Origin: Cladocopium goreaui
Taxonomy: Eukaryota; Sar; Dinophyceae; Suessiales; Symbiodiniaceae
DNA: 64,000 bases
Assembly (NCBI GenBank): GCA_947184155.2
Contig: CAMXCT020001690.1
Location: 62,001 to 126,000 of the forward strand
Direction: 5' to 3'
Position 1 is the stretch's first letter; each line of letters opens with the position of its first letter. The notes under the pieces are model-generated. The model was not told the origin of the DNA. It saw nothing but the letters and a program-made list of their open reading frames with translations, and ran no database searches. The position numbers were made by a program, and so were the translations under genes. Positions 40,050 to 51,200 of the stretch are shown one piece after another.

Positions 40050-41109
40050 AGAAGGTTACAGTGACCCGCATCGAGTTGCTCAGGCTCCTTCGGACTGATA
40101 TAAAGCACAAAAAAACAGTAGTAATCACTTGCTGTATTTGAATCTCGTTTTCTGTCTGTCCGTAGAAAAGCCCTGTACCATGCCATATTCTCCGACCCTC
40201 CGATGTACCCGCGCATTGTAATCCACTGCACAGTCACAAGCTTATAGTTTAGTTTTTGGATTTTTATTTGCTTCGGGCCTTTCTATCCGGGTGCCGTACC
40301 AACTGGTTAGGCGCAGTAGTTCAAGCTGAGCAACACTGCCCTTCAGCGTTACGTGCCACTCAAATTGTTACCTTTGTCGAATGGAGCATCTCATAGTAAA
40401 AACGAATGGATGACACTTCCCTGTCCACGCTCAGATGCCAGCAAATGCTGGGTAGTTATTGCTGACTCACACGTCCCAGGGAAAGATATATCTTCTCTGC
40501 TCTAACCATAATGGTAGCCATCAGCACACTACCCAAGCGCTCAACCCCTAATCTCCCACCTTTGTAGCCAACCCTACTGGTGGATGTTCCATACAACTGG
40601 CCCAATGTTTAAAGGTTGCTCCCAGGAATAACTGTTGCCCATTTGTCATACGTCCAGTTTACCGCATTGAAGAGGGCCCTTTATCACGATATACATGACA
40701 CACCCTTGCTCCTGATAGTTATTGCTGTGTTGGAAACATCGCCATGCTGAGCAACGCCTATAATTAGAGTTGTTTCTCGCTATCACCTTACCAACCAGCG
40801 CACTATCTCAGCTTAGTTGTAGAACTACCATCAATGTGGATATAAGAAATTCCGCAGAATCACCAAATGAACGAGGGTTGCTCCCGGGTGATGGACATCA
40901 CTTTCCACACGACACCGCAGAAGATCAATGGCCATGCACCACCGACGCAGGACAGAGAAGTACCACGGTGGCGCCTCCCTCGTACAGGGTGATAGAGCCG
41001 GTAGGACAGTCAGTACCGCCAAGTTCAAGTAGATAGTGCTCTCGCCGCCCATTGCACCTCATACTCAGAGCTTGATAGAGCCTAGAGGGCTAGCAGTGTA
41101 GGACAGTTG

Positions 41110-41137
41110 CTGTTCCCAAGGGTACCTTGGGTAATGG
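41110..41137 (+). repeat. 28 bp palindromic motif, copy 2
   Basis: Identical to 40022-40049. Confidence 0.65.
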
Positions 41138-42334
41138 CGAGATTCTTCACTACTACTCTAATATGCGGTACACTGCTCCGAACCGGTGCCATCATAGTGC
41201 TCTGTACTTAATTCGCGCCGAAACAGCCTTTGCCTTGCCCCATATGCCAGATGGCGGCATGCAGCTAGAAGCTCTCTTTGGTCAGCAAGTCCTGGCGCTG
41301 GTGTCCTGGACGGAGTTTAACCTGAGCACCAGGCATTGATTTACGATAGCTCGCATACATGTGCGCCAAGTAAGCAGCTCAAAAATTGCATTTTACCGCA
41401 GGGTCTCAATGTTCTTACCAAGTTTCGGGCATATCCATTTGGATGGTTCTTGATTGCGGGCCCTTTGCAAATACTGAGTGACCATTTAATTATTCAATAA
41501 TTTTTCAGAGGTTGATGAACTCTTCAGACATGCTGAAAGCAGCTGCTGCCCTGGCTGGTGCTTCCTAATTACTGGTGACATAGCTCCGGCCAGCATCTTG
41601 CCATTAAATTATCATTGCTTGTTTACTTTTTTGGTTACAAAGCTCAACAAATTGACTGCAAAATAGTTTATCTCCCTGTAACCTAGAGGGACTATGCAGG
41701 ACCTCAGTTACTGGACAATGATAAGGACCAAAAGTCTGCGTGAAATGGAAAGTTCACTCCCTTAGAGCAGCCCATCGTGCGTTAAGTAGGCAGCACGTTC
41801 ACAGGAGTGCTTGTTTCTGCCAAGGCCCATGGACTAAGGGAACAGTCTACTGGATACGTGCGGGGCACCTTGATGGAAGTACGTTCCAAAATCCAACAAC
41901 AGAGCAACGTTAACTCCATGGGCTTCCACAATCAGAGAATGGTAGCTGGTGGTTTCTGTCTGTACAGTTAATTTCTTCCCATGCCAGCCATTATCCCCCC
42001 TGCCTGAACATATCCAACTTACCAGTGGATGTAGCTGCTTAGGGCCGCCCACTATGCTTAGCCACCGTCGGCCATTGTAAGGTAATCATACCCCATCAGT
42101 GTACCCTTATCCCTGGTTCTGAGCCAAAGGGGTGTCTATCTAGTCATTGGCTGCCCTTAAGTAATTGTCTGGTTGATGGCACGACACTAAATACCACTCC
42201 AGTATAGCAACTGCTTCAACATTTGCCTCTCTACTGCCACAGCCCAATCTAGGTCCCCCGATATGCAGGACGCTGGGAACAGCCGAATAGCCGCTAGGGC
42301 CCCAAAGCACACTATTGGCATGTTGCATTAGGAG

Positions 42335-42748
42335 GTGCTCCAAGTACATATTGTTTTATATCTTTGTCATTGCGTCCGTGAATTTTGGCTAGAGCTTACC
42401 CGCCTCTGTGTTTCCTGTCCACTGCCCTGCTTGCTGCAGGACGTCCATCAGTGCTGTACGGCATTTCGGACCTTATCCATGCACAGGGCAGCACGTAGCG
42501 CAACTGCTGACCATGTTCGTGCCTTACTCCAGCAGCTCCTTTTTGTCCATCGTGTTAAACTTTTGGCCATGAGATTGCAGTACCAGTTGGAGGAAACCAT
42601 GGATGACCTGGACGACATAGGGTTTGACGAGCAAGTACTAAGCGGAGTATTACGAACCGCCCACCTGGAGATAAGTGGATTTATCGCCCGTTGTGACCGA
42701 ACGATGCTCACGACGGAACAACGCATCCTGCGCATACTAGTGCGATGA
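42335..42748 (+). CDS. Small helical protein, hypothetical
   Basis: The open frame ends at 42748. Its first codon is GTG; the first good ATG is at 42479, giving about 89 residues. The sequence is strongly helical (DHVRALLQQLLFVHRVKLLA, then YQLEETMDDLDDIGFDEQVL). No enzyme or metal motif. It is the first ORF of the plus-strand series that includes the 43698 protein and the polyprotein, about 0.95 kb upstream of the former. A similar-sized helical protein ends the series (54488-54889), and another lies at 12515-13041. The role may be structural within the element, but this is a guess. Confidence 0.4.
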   Translation: MLQVHIVLYLCHCVREFWLELTRLCVSCPLPCLLQDVHQCCTAFRTLSMHRAARSATADHVRALLQQLLFVHRVKLLAMRLQYQLEETMDDLDDIGFDEQVLSGVLRTAHLEISGFIARCDRTMLTTEQRILRILVR

Positions 42749-43697
42749 AGTGCCGAGCAGCAATGTACAGATAGAAGTTTTTAACTTGGATGCGCTGAGT
42801 GCCAACCTGCCGCCAAGAAACAGTCAATGCAGTCAGCAATCCGTACTTCCTCGAAACCGCCATAGAACCCCTCCAACAAGTGAGACGTCACATTGTAGGT
42901 ATACCCCCATTTTAAGGGATAGAGCTGATTGAAACTGCTTCACGCACTCAAAACCATCTACGTAAGTAGTCCCTCATGCCCTCACCCCCCACTGTGCCCC
43001 TCACATCCTGCATAGTAGGAACACGACACATGTGTCTATCATCCCCCTACTGTTCCCAAGGGCACCTTGGGTAATGGTGAGGGTTCAGCTCTGTTTTCAC
43101 TCTACAAGTTACTCATCTCACATGGTTCGCACACTCATGATTATCACCCTGGTTCAAACATCCTGACGGTCAACTATCCTCTCAATAATGCGTGCTCCTT
43201 GCTGACAGTGCTCCTCATGGTCTATCGTCTATAGCATGTCTTGCACCGATAGCCACCTTCCTGTGTCATGCGCTGCTGCCCCGCCACTTGCTCCGCTCCT
43301 TGCTACTCCACTCTGTGTCTATGTCTCTACACCTGAACCACAATGCACCTTCAATCCAACCCAGTCACCGGCAACATGTTGCATACACTTCCCACTACAG
43401 CAGGTGTTGTTGTTATTTGTTTCTGTGCTTGAGCCGAACATGACTCACTGTCTCCGTCAGCAGCCGTTGGCTCAAACTGCGAGGACACCGCACCTGCATA
43501 AGTCAGAGTTGCCTGGGTCCTCCTTGTCCCCAATTTCAAATTTGCTCGCCCGTTCATACATTCAAGCCAACACGGGGTTCTCGTTGTTTGGCCGCTGCCC
43601 GCAATAGCGAGTGGTTCCTGTCGTTTGGTCCAACCATACGCCACGCAATAGCCTCCCCTCCGGAGAGTGCTGCCACTGCAGGGTACCTGCTGCTGGT
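42749..43697. other. Intergenic leader with third palindromic motif
   Basis: No supported ORF. It carries the 28 bp motif at 43050-43077. Confidence 0.35.
43050..43077 (+). repeat. 28 bp palindromic motif, copy 3
   Basis: One change from the other two copies (GTA spacer becomes GCA); the stem is unaffected. It lies about 620 bp upstream of the next ORF. Confidence 0.65.
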
Positions 43698-45268
43698 ATG
43701 CCGAAGCCAAACCCCTTTCCGTCTGGCCAAATCAGTGTTTCCGATCAACACTTACTGGACATGTCGGCTGGAATGAATTGGGACATGCAACATGCCAGCA
43801 ACGTTCGTTTTCTTGCAGTGAGGGGCACAATATGGGTAGGAGATTGCCAAGCAACATATAACTTCACGCTGGTGGAATACCAATTGTATATCGACGAGGT
43901 ACCATGGCTTATCTTTTCTACTCTTGCTGATGTCCTTGAGAAAGAGTTTGAACCTGCCTTTTGGGAGACCGTTAACTACGGCCGGAAAGAGCGGTGGGGT
44001 TTTCTTGACCACCCTGGGATGGACAAGCCTACGGTGTTGCGCCACCGTATACCAAAATCCGACTATCCATCTTCAATAATGTCGCTCATACCGTGCGTGT
44101 CGTGCAACCCTTCGTGTGGAACCAGACCCACCTGAAAGTTCACCCGAACGGAGCAGCGGTTTTCCATGAGCAAAAGAGACTAGCTTTCCTGCTGCCTTTG
44201 ATCGTAGAGGCCCATGAGTTGCTACCGCCTAAGCCACTGTTCTGGGTCAATGATGACAATACCATCCCACTGTGGAGAACCACCCTGTGGACGCATGAAG
44301 AAACGATACAGTGGTTAGCTGAGACAGGAGAGCCGTACCCAACTGAATTGCGAGATGAACTTCAGCCACGCATTAACCAACTCAAATCTTCGCAGCATGC
44401 GAAGCGTGCACAACCTCCGCCTCCACCGCTACCAACCAGGTGGACGGAGCGAGCCGCAGCAAAACAGCCGGTACAAACACTGCAAGCAACTACTCCGCAG
44501 GACCCTAAGGGTACTCAGAGCACGCCACAACAGGTGGCTGACCGAGAACGGCAATATATGGAATTGCAGTCTATTATTGCTCAAGCAAACCAACGGACGT
44601 TGGCAGACAGCCGGCCAGCGGATGTCAAGAAAACCCAAAAACCAGCCAATTTGCTGGCCGCAAGTCAACAAAGTACAGACAACGCGGCAACCGCCGTATC
44701 GACCAATCCCAGCACAGGCGTGGTGGCAGAAGCTCCAACTCCACAACAAAGCAATCCGCCAGCTAAAATCAGTGCACAATCATTATTTAACCAAAGACCA
44801 GGCCCACCATCGGCCCTACCCGCGACCAAATCACAAGCGGATACCCCGGGTACCGGCGTGTTATCCTCCGACTTCCACTCTGCAGCTCACAGCAAAGATG
44901 ATGGACAGCAACAACCTCCAGAGCAGCCCGCAGCTAATGACGACACACCGACAGAAGAATCGTCGCCTGCAGATGCACCAAATGAATCGCCAGAGACTCA
45001 AGCAACTGATACCGCTGGTGCTAGCAGTCCTGAGCCCGCCAGCGAATCCAGGCAGGACGTCGACCTCGCCGCAGCGGACATCCCGACGTTACAGAACATG
45101 GAGAAGACAGCCTGTGAAAGAGTGGCCTTCCATGAAACGCGGCTTATCAATGCCCGCGAGCATCTGACGCGCATCAGGAAGCGCCTGAAACGAATGCAAG
45201 ATGGCCAATCACCAGGCACTCCGCAGGCCTCTCCTGTCGCAGATATGGACATGGAAATTATTGACTGA
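43698..45268 (+). CDS. Pro/Gln-rich ORF1-like protein with -1 frame change
   Basis: ATG at 43698 (MPKPNPFPSG). The first frame runs to 44135; the second is open from 44009 to 45268 but has no ATG near its beginning, and protein-like sequence (TKIRLSIFNN, then VRVVQPFVWNQTHLKVHPNG) continues from the first only after a -1 shift within 44009-44132. An N-terminal globular part of about 200 residues is followed by a long low-complexity linker rich in Gln, Pro, Ala and Thr (about 44400-45060) and a C-terminal coiled coil (CERVAFHETRLINAREHLTR). The layout of globular part, linker and coiled coil suggests an RNA- or DNA-binding ORF1-type protein. It seems distantly related to the minus-strand ORF at 13797-14605. 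A simple indel is as likely as programmed frameshifting. Confidence 0.5.
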
Positions 45269-45906
45269 TCCTGCAAACAGCTAGCACTGCGTGCACCTGA
45301 CTGTGTGAAACCACCTGATCAGTGCCATTGCTAATGCCGCCTACCCCACAGATGCGCCAAGAGAAAAGCAGCTGCGTGCCAGGGTAATACCCCCCGAACC
45401 TACCTTATGGGAGAGTATCCACTCAAGTATGACCCCCACAAGCCAGAGTAAGGGGATTTATGGGGATTTTTATTTTTCCACTAAGCTGTCTTGGTTAGGC
45501 GTGTGTCCCAGGCCCTGTCGCTGTCAGTCATCTCAACTCCTGTTGAACTAACATCTGCTTTGGGTAAAGAAGGTTACATCAATTGTCATTGGCTCAATTG
45601 TTTGCACTGCAGCTTTTGTGGCTCCACTAGTTCTCATAGCTAGGTCAGCCATCTGACATCAATTCGCACACCAAGGTGGTAGTCAAACCTTGATTGTTTT
45701 GTTCCCTCTTTTGTTTAACTTCCAACGAATTGGCCCCGCAACGGGGAACCCCGACCCCGGGTGCCGGGCGTTCGGGGTTCCCCTAGCATTGCCAATCCAG
45801 TTGACACATTTTGCACTCTCTGCACAGATAGCATCCAATATTTCCGGCTGGTCACTTGGCACCTGACACCCGGGTACCGGCTGTTCAGGGTCAAGCCTGC
45901 GCCAGC
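45269..45906. other. Intergenic, with strong hairpin
   Basis: No ORF supported. It contains the 12 bp perfect inverted repeat at 45743-45783. Confidence 0.4.
45743..45783. repeat. GC-rich 12 bp hairpin upstream of polyprotein
   Basis: GGGGAACCCCGA (45743-45754) and TCGGGGTTCCCC (45772-45783) are exact reverse complements with a 17-base GC-rich loop. It sits about 120 bp before the first ATG of the polyprotein, so it could act in transcription, RNA processing or element packaging. Confidence 0.6.
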
Positions 45907-46305
45907 ATGCTACAACAACTCATGACACCAAACAGGTTCATTTCATTGGCGTCGCCTGACCCTGACGACTCAGATACAGACATAGAACCAACAGAACCAA
46001 CCGTCCCAGATAAAACAGTCGAGGATGTGTCAGTGGACAGTGAAACAGAATACTTTGACGCCCTCGAGACAGATGATGACACTCCGTATTTCCAACAAGG
46101 GGCTGAGCCTCCCCCAAGGGAGCAGTGGGAAATTGCCGCACCTATCGATTTCTTCGATGTACAGGGGGTCTCACAGATAAGCCGCCAGCTCGATGAACTT
46201 TTCCTCTCGGAAAAAGAATTGAAACCCCGCTCGGCATGGACGATATCAAACAAAGGTGGAAATGGGCCGATGTCGGCTCTTGTCGAATGCCCCGGTCACC
46301 CCTGA
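45907..46305 (+). CDS. Polyprotein part 1: acidic N-terminal region
   Basis: First ATG at 45907 (MLQQLMTPNR); the frame is open slightly further upstream without an ATG. About 132 residues, very acidic in the middle (SPDPDDSDTDIEPTEPT, then DSETEYFDALETDDDTPYF), with no recognised fold. The frame ends at 46305, 70 bp after the next frame's ATG at 46236. The next frame carries on the protein-like sequence, so this is probably the N-terminus of one large polyprotein broken by an indel. It could alternatively be a separate overlapping gene. Confidence 0.5.
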   Translation: MLQQLMTPNRFISLASPDPDDSDTDIEPTEPTVPDKTVEDVSVDSETEYFDALETDDDTPYFQQGAEPPPREQWEIAAPIDFFDVQGVSQISRQLDELFLSEKELKPRSAWTISNKGGNGPMSALVECPGHP

Positions 46306-46964
46306 CATACCCAGCAATCATGGTAGACGAAGGGAACGGAGTCCGACGCCCCGCAGCCAGCCAGGTCCATCATAGAGCGCTCTTCCAGTGGATAATAGAT
46401 AACCTCTCATGGTTGCCAGAGTATGCCACCGTCTATGTCTATGTGGACAACCGCAAACTGTCAGGCACTGATCCTCCAGCCTACTGGCCGCATTTCGCAC
46501 CCTGGATCAAAGGCAGATGTACAGTCACTGGCCCCTACCGGGAGAAAACGACTGCTATCCACTTTCCCATTAATGCTAACACAGGTTTGCATCAGGTCCA
46601 CTATACCTGGGCAGGTGCTGCAGCCCTGGAGGCGCTGTGCCTAATGTTTCCCACTGTAAATTTTGCACTAATCGACTCTGACTGCGTGCCGACCTCATTG
46701 TTTGAGATAGCCGAACTAATCAACCTTATGACGGACAAGGCAAGCAGAGCCGAAGCAATGCAACACAATACAATGGCCAGCTCTAACCAATGCCCTCCTG
46801 CAGTACTCCTTGCCACAGAAGCCAAAGCTGAACTTAATGCCGGCTTGATCATTGTGACAGGGCATATTCCGACCGGTACAGCTGATGTTGATATGGACCA
46901 AGCAACCCCGGATGCATTCGTGCCCCCGACTGCTGCCCAAGGCCCAAAGCTCCTCTCCGAGTGA
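46236..46964 (+). CDS. Polyprotein part 2: possible glycosyltransferase-like region
   Basis: ATG at 46236 (MDDIKQRWKWADVG), 242 residues. Around residues 139-158 the sequence reads NFALIDSDCVPTSLFEIAEL, which resembles the DxD metal-binding turn of GT-A glycosyltransferases (hydrophobic strand, D-S-D, then a helix). Near residue 207 LNAGLIIVTGH could be the later strand of such a fold. The sequence continues after a +1 frame change near 46955 into the next ORF. The glycosyltransferase idea rests on one motif and is tentative; no signal peptide or membrane segment is visible, so a secretory-pathway enzyme is unlikely. Confidence 0.4.
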   Translation: MDDIKQRWKWADVGSCRMPRSPLTYPAIMVDEGNGVRRPAASQVHHRALFQWIIDNLSWLPEYATVYVYVDNRKLSGTDPPAYWPHFAPWIKGRCTVTGPYREKTTAIHFPINANTGLHQVHYTWAGAAALEALCLMFPTVNFALIDSDCVPTSLFEIAELINLMTDKASRAEAMQHNTMASSNQCPPAVLLATEAKAELNAGLIIVTGHIPTGTADVDMDQATPDAFVPPTAAQGPKLLSE

Positions 46965-48273
46965 TGCACCCGCCCCAAAAGCACGACGAATAGCCCACCC
47001 CGCCAACCGCAGATCAGCGGATGATTGGGTCACCGCACTCCAAGATAGCCGAGCCAGTTTCCTAGCTACAACCGCTGTGCCAGAAGACCCCGCGGAGGCG
47101 ATGAGAGGCGGACTACTTCTCACCCCTTTACTAGGCTGTAAAGCTAGAACCCCGCTTGATTGGACACATGCATGGGCAATGCTAGGCGAATGGGCGGGAG
47201 CCATTGCATTCCCCATCCCGGAGCAAGGAGAATGGCCGCGTCATGGAGATGGCCGATACCTCAGACCGGACTTTGTCGAGCGGACCCCGCCTTTCCTTAC
47301 CTGGGCGCGCCCTATATTCGAGCAAGGTGCACTCTCCCCTATGTCTGTGTTTCCAGCTGACTTCCCCATACTCTGTCTTCCAGGAGACAAATTGTTCCAA
47401 AGCAAGGAGTTAGCCACAGGGTATAGCCTGCCACCAATAGTGCACGCCTTCCATGGGAGTAAAGTAGGCCTGGGACACCAACTTCAACAGTGGCATAGCA
47501 AAGGGCTGCAACCGCTTGCTGTGTCGCTCATAGGAGTCGATGAGGCACCCCCGTTATGGACACACCCCACAGGCTGCGATTTCGTTAGAGGGAGTAAAAT
47601 AGTCGCCAAACCGCATGTCCCGCAAAACCGAAGTCTTGCCAAGACGCAGGTGTTGCTGCTTCAGAGCCTTTGGACGCCAGTGGAAGCCCCTAATTGCAAC
47701 AATGACCACACACCCTGGCCCAAGACTTGCGAGCCTGCCTATGTCTTCTGCGGTCAGCAAGCGAGCCTCCAGCTCCCTACTGCCCAAATCCTCCCTCTGC
47801 TGGAAGCACTGCAACGACGACTGGAAATCGACCCTAGTAACGCAGAATTAGCCATCAATGAGGTTCTTGCTAGCCATGCAGACCCCAAATACACTGATTG
47901 GAAAATCACTGTCATGGATAATACCTCCTGGCAACTCAATGACGCTGACCCAGGGTCCCTGGACGTTCAGTGCACTGGGTTGGGTGGAGGAGAGCTCGAT
48001 GAAGATTGGGACGTACTGCTAGCTTGCAAAAAGGAAGCGCATGTGTATGGGCCATCCCTCAGCAAACAGGACGATTGGAATGCAAGGGCTGGCACAATTG
48101 CAGGCACTGCCCACACACAAGAATACCTGCTGCTACACATCGCCATGTTTCCCATAGGTGCACACCTCTGGTGCCGTGTCTTAGGAATGCCCAGTGCAGA
48201 CCAATTGCAGGCACAGATCATCAGTCGGGCCATGAAACTGTTGCGCTTCTGTCCTATTATCCCCAGCACATAG
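46885..48273 (+). CDS. Polyprotein part 3: conserved region of unknown function
   Basis: The nominal ATG at 46885 lies in a frame that overlaps part 2. True continuity probably begins near 46955 (DAPAPKARRIAHPANRRSAD). It ends at 48273, shortly before the next frame's ATG at 48296. Features: RTPLDWTHAWAMLGEWAGAI (about residue 88), WPRHGDGRYLRPDF, FPADFPILCLPGDKLFQS, then DEDWDVLLACKKEAHVYGP. Tryptophan- and proline-rich, globular in appearance, no zinc or nucleotide motif. Its position between the DxD region and the hydrolase-helicase part, and the frame breaks on both sides, suggest a middle segment of one ancestral polyprotein. Confidence 0.45.
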   Translation: MLIWTKQPRMHSCPRLLPKAQSSSPSDAPAPKARRIAHPANRRSADDWVTALQDSRASFLATTAVPEDPAEAMRGGLLLTPLLGCKARTPLDWTHAWAMLGEWAGAIAFPIPEQGEWPRHGDGRYLRPDFVERTPPFLTWARPIFEQGALSPMSVFPADFPILCLPGDKLFQSKELATGYSLPPIVHAFHGSKVGLGHQLQQWHSKGLQPLAVSLIGVDEAPPLWTHPTGCDFVRGSKIVAKPHVPQNRSLAKTQVLLLQSLWTPVEAPNCNNDHTPWPKTCEPAYVFCGQQASLQLPTAQILPLLEALQRRLEIDPSNAELAINEVLASHADPKYTDWKITVMDNTSWQLNDADPGSLDVQCTGLGGGELDEDWDVLLACKKEAHVYGPSLSKQDDWNARAGTIAGTAHTQEYLLLHIAMFPIGAHLWCRVLGMPSADQLQAQIISRAMKLLRFCPIIPST

Positions 48274-48295
48274 GAAACCGCCGTGGCCAGGGTAC

Positions 48296-51200
48296 ATGCA
48301 TGGCCTGCGGCTTTTCACTAAGTTATTAGTGGCACATCCGCTGGTTGGAGTATGCCTGCCCCCTGAAATCCGTCCAGTAGATCTTCTGAGATTAACAGGA
48401 TATATGGTAGGCTCTCTCTACATTCGAGGACACAGCGCTGGCTCGTATGCAGGAATGGTATGGGAGACCATCCTCTCGGAATTCCCAGACGTTGGTGGCA
48501 AAACCGTACTAGCAGCCATTGCTCTGCCACCATCGCTGCTGACGGCACACAGCCTATCTCAGCTTCGCCAGATCCACCTCATTCATCATGCAGAGGACAG
48601 GCTTTGCGTATGGAACCCGTCGAACCATGACATTAAACTGCTTAGGCAACGGGGCTTTGCAATCACGCATATCACAGGATGGAGAGCATACCTAGGCACT
48701 GCGCAACACAACTACTCGCACTGGACACGAGTTGCCCTCCCTGAGGGACGACCAGATATGGCGCAGTTAGAAGGTACCCCAGGAGTGCTCCCCTTCGAAG
48801 TTTACTCACAGGCTCCCCTCCGTCTGATCTCATGGTGCAGCTTCGAGCTCCCAAAAACAGCCAAAAAACTCCTGCGCGAATTAGCTGAAATGTGCGAGCT
48901 ACCTGAGACCACAACACAGGCACTTGTCACCCACATTGCTGTTCACAACTCAGAGGTAAAAACGGAGCAAGAGGCAACGCAATACTTAGCCTCGTTGGCA
49001 ACTGTCACCATCTCGTCACGGACCAAATTGCTCAACTATACCACCATGGTTCAACATTTCCTTGGCACCTTGCAATTGCCCATGGCTGTCTACATGTTAG
49101 ACTACTATTTGCCCATGCTCAGCCCCAATGAAGGCTATAATGAAACAGGGTTAACAATGCAAAGTGCAGGACCTATCCGTCAACCATGGCAACCCATTAC
49201 GTTTGAATTCCTCTTCAAAGGCAGCGAATTTGGACACTGGAAAGTCAAAGGCGGACAAGATGCATTTGCGTTCCGACATCCTAGCTTAGGCAAAACTGAA
49301 GTTTTCAGCCTCCTAGCCAGTGATGCGCACCATCACAAAGTTAGCCCCATCGGTACGGGCAGGCTTGTTGCAATGGTAGGCACCGCAGAAGCTCCAGCCG
49401 ATGACGGAGGAGACCTTCAAATCCTGTTTGGGTTGGTCCTAGCCATCACGCCACGCACATCCAAAAGCAAGGATGAGCTGGCTGCCTCCCGCATATACAG
49501 ACAGTGCAACCCCAGATACATCGAAGTTGCCTTTCTCTCAGAGCCAGCCATTGAATTTTTTGCAAAGGAACAGCTTGTAGCCCTTCAAGACTGGTATAGT
49601 GCCTCCGGCCAGCGCTTGGACCCCATTGATGCGACCGTTCAAGGACAGAAAAGCCCGGTCCCAGGGACCTTCTTTCTACATACAATGTGGATGTTCGGAT
49701 GTACCAAGCCTACCAGAGAAGTTACCGCTGTCGCGCAAACCCCCCCGTGCAGATACCACCTGGGATTAGGCATCTATAATGTCCAAGTGGCAGTTGAAGG
49801 CATGGAGGGCAACAAAAGATCACATTTCTTGCATTTGTGCGGCCAGTTGCTACGCCTAGTGCTAATTCCATGTCACGTAGAGGGTGAGCTTCACCCCTGG
49901 ACCCGATCCACTGCACTCTCCTTTGCCGCTGAGCTCGACGGACATGTCTTGGGCACACTCTGTGCAGTGACAATGGCGTTGCTCACCAATCGGTTAGACC
50001 TGTGTATCCAAGGGCTTTTCGGAGCAGGCAAGTCGAAATCGATGGCAATCCTCATCCTGGCCTTGATTGAAATCGATGCTACTGACAGCCTCAAAATATT
50101 ATTCATCTGCAAAGAGAACTCCGGCACTAGATCCTTTGCTGACCTCCTCCTATGGCTCGACCCCCCGTCGGGGGTGTTTGGGCGCATTGGTAGGCTAGTG
50201 GGAGACCAAGAACGTAACAAAAGCAGTTACTCCCACACGAAATTCGACATACACCCGAGAGAAAGAAGGCAAATGCTGAATAAGTGTCAGTTAATTTTAG
50301 CCACCGGGGGAACGATAGCCCAGGATCTTACCATGCAATGGTCCACAATGGGTGGCTTTATGCAACAGCTCTCCCTCCTGGTCATTGATGAAGGCCAGCA
50401 ATATGGTACTGACCGAGAAATTGCAGTCATCAGCCTGCTGAGACAGCAACCCCTGGTCTTGTGGACAGGAGACTCTGAGCAGACACCCGGCGGCATTGAT
50501 CGTGCAGCCCGCAATGCAAAACGATCACGACAGCTCCTGTTAGCCAAGAAGCATGGGCTGCGAAGCGACCGCAATTATTATATGCCAGCTAACCTTGCCG
50601 ATGCAATGATCCGACTGCTGGACGGTTCGGCCAATGAAGGTTTAGCGGCTCTTAGTCAAATCCTCAAACGAGGCCAGCCCACGTTAGGTCAGCTATGGAC
50701 AAGTCACCTCTCGCCGCAGGATGAGGAAGATCTCAGGGCAGCCAGCACTGTTCTTCCAGGCCTTAGAGCCCAATTTGAAGCCGCCCAGCCAAATATGCAA
50801 CGGCACTCCCGATTTGTGGACTCAGAACTGCTGGCAGGCACCGCTATTAATTTTCCACGGTCCCTCGTGCGCCTTGCCTGGATCTTGCAGCATGCCGCTA
50901 CTCTCCTACCCATGGCTGGCGACATACTAAATTCCCAGACCGCCGGAGTGAGTGACATCCACGCTTGGGGGTTAATGCTTCCCTCCAGCTCTAGGGTTAG
51001 TCCTGTGACATACCATGCAGTAGTTGCAGTTAGATATCCTGATCTCTGCAGGCAGATCAATGGCCTATGGGAACTGGGAAGTTTTGCCTCGGGAGGACTT
51101 CCCGACAAGCCACCAGGGTTCCAATTAGTGCTTTGGGATACTAATGCTAGGATTAACGGGCTGGTAGCGACAGACCTGGAGACTCTTGTGTCAGAGGTAC

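Larger units (their letters stand above)
38960..42334. other. 3.4 kb without genes; recurring palindromes
   Basis: No ORF with protein-like character. There is a run of A at about 39789-39804. Recurring items are the seven-base-arm palindromes listed separately and the phrase GTTATTGCTG near 39205, 40456 and 40718. It may be the 3' end of one element followed by the leader of the next. Confidence 0.4.

Noticed and set aside
43423-43445. A stretch starting CTTGAGCC that faintly resembles the reverse complement of the dinoflagellate spliced leader
   Set aside because: Only the first eight bases match well; the rest needs mismatches and an insertion, so chance is likely.
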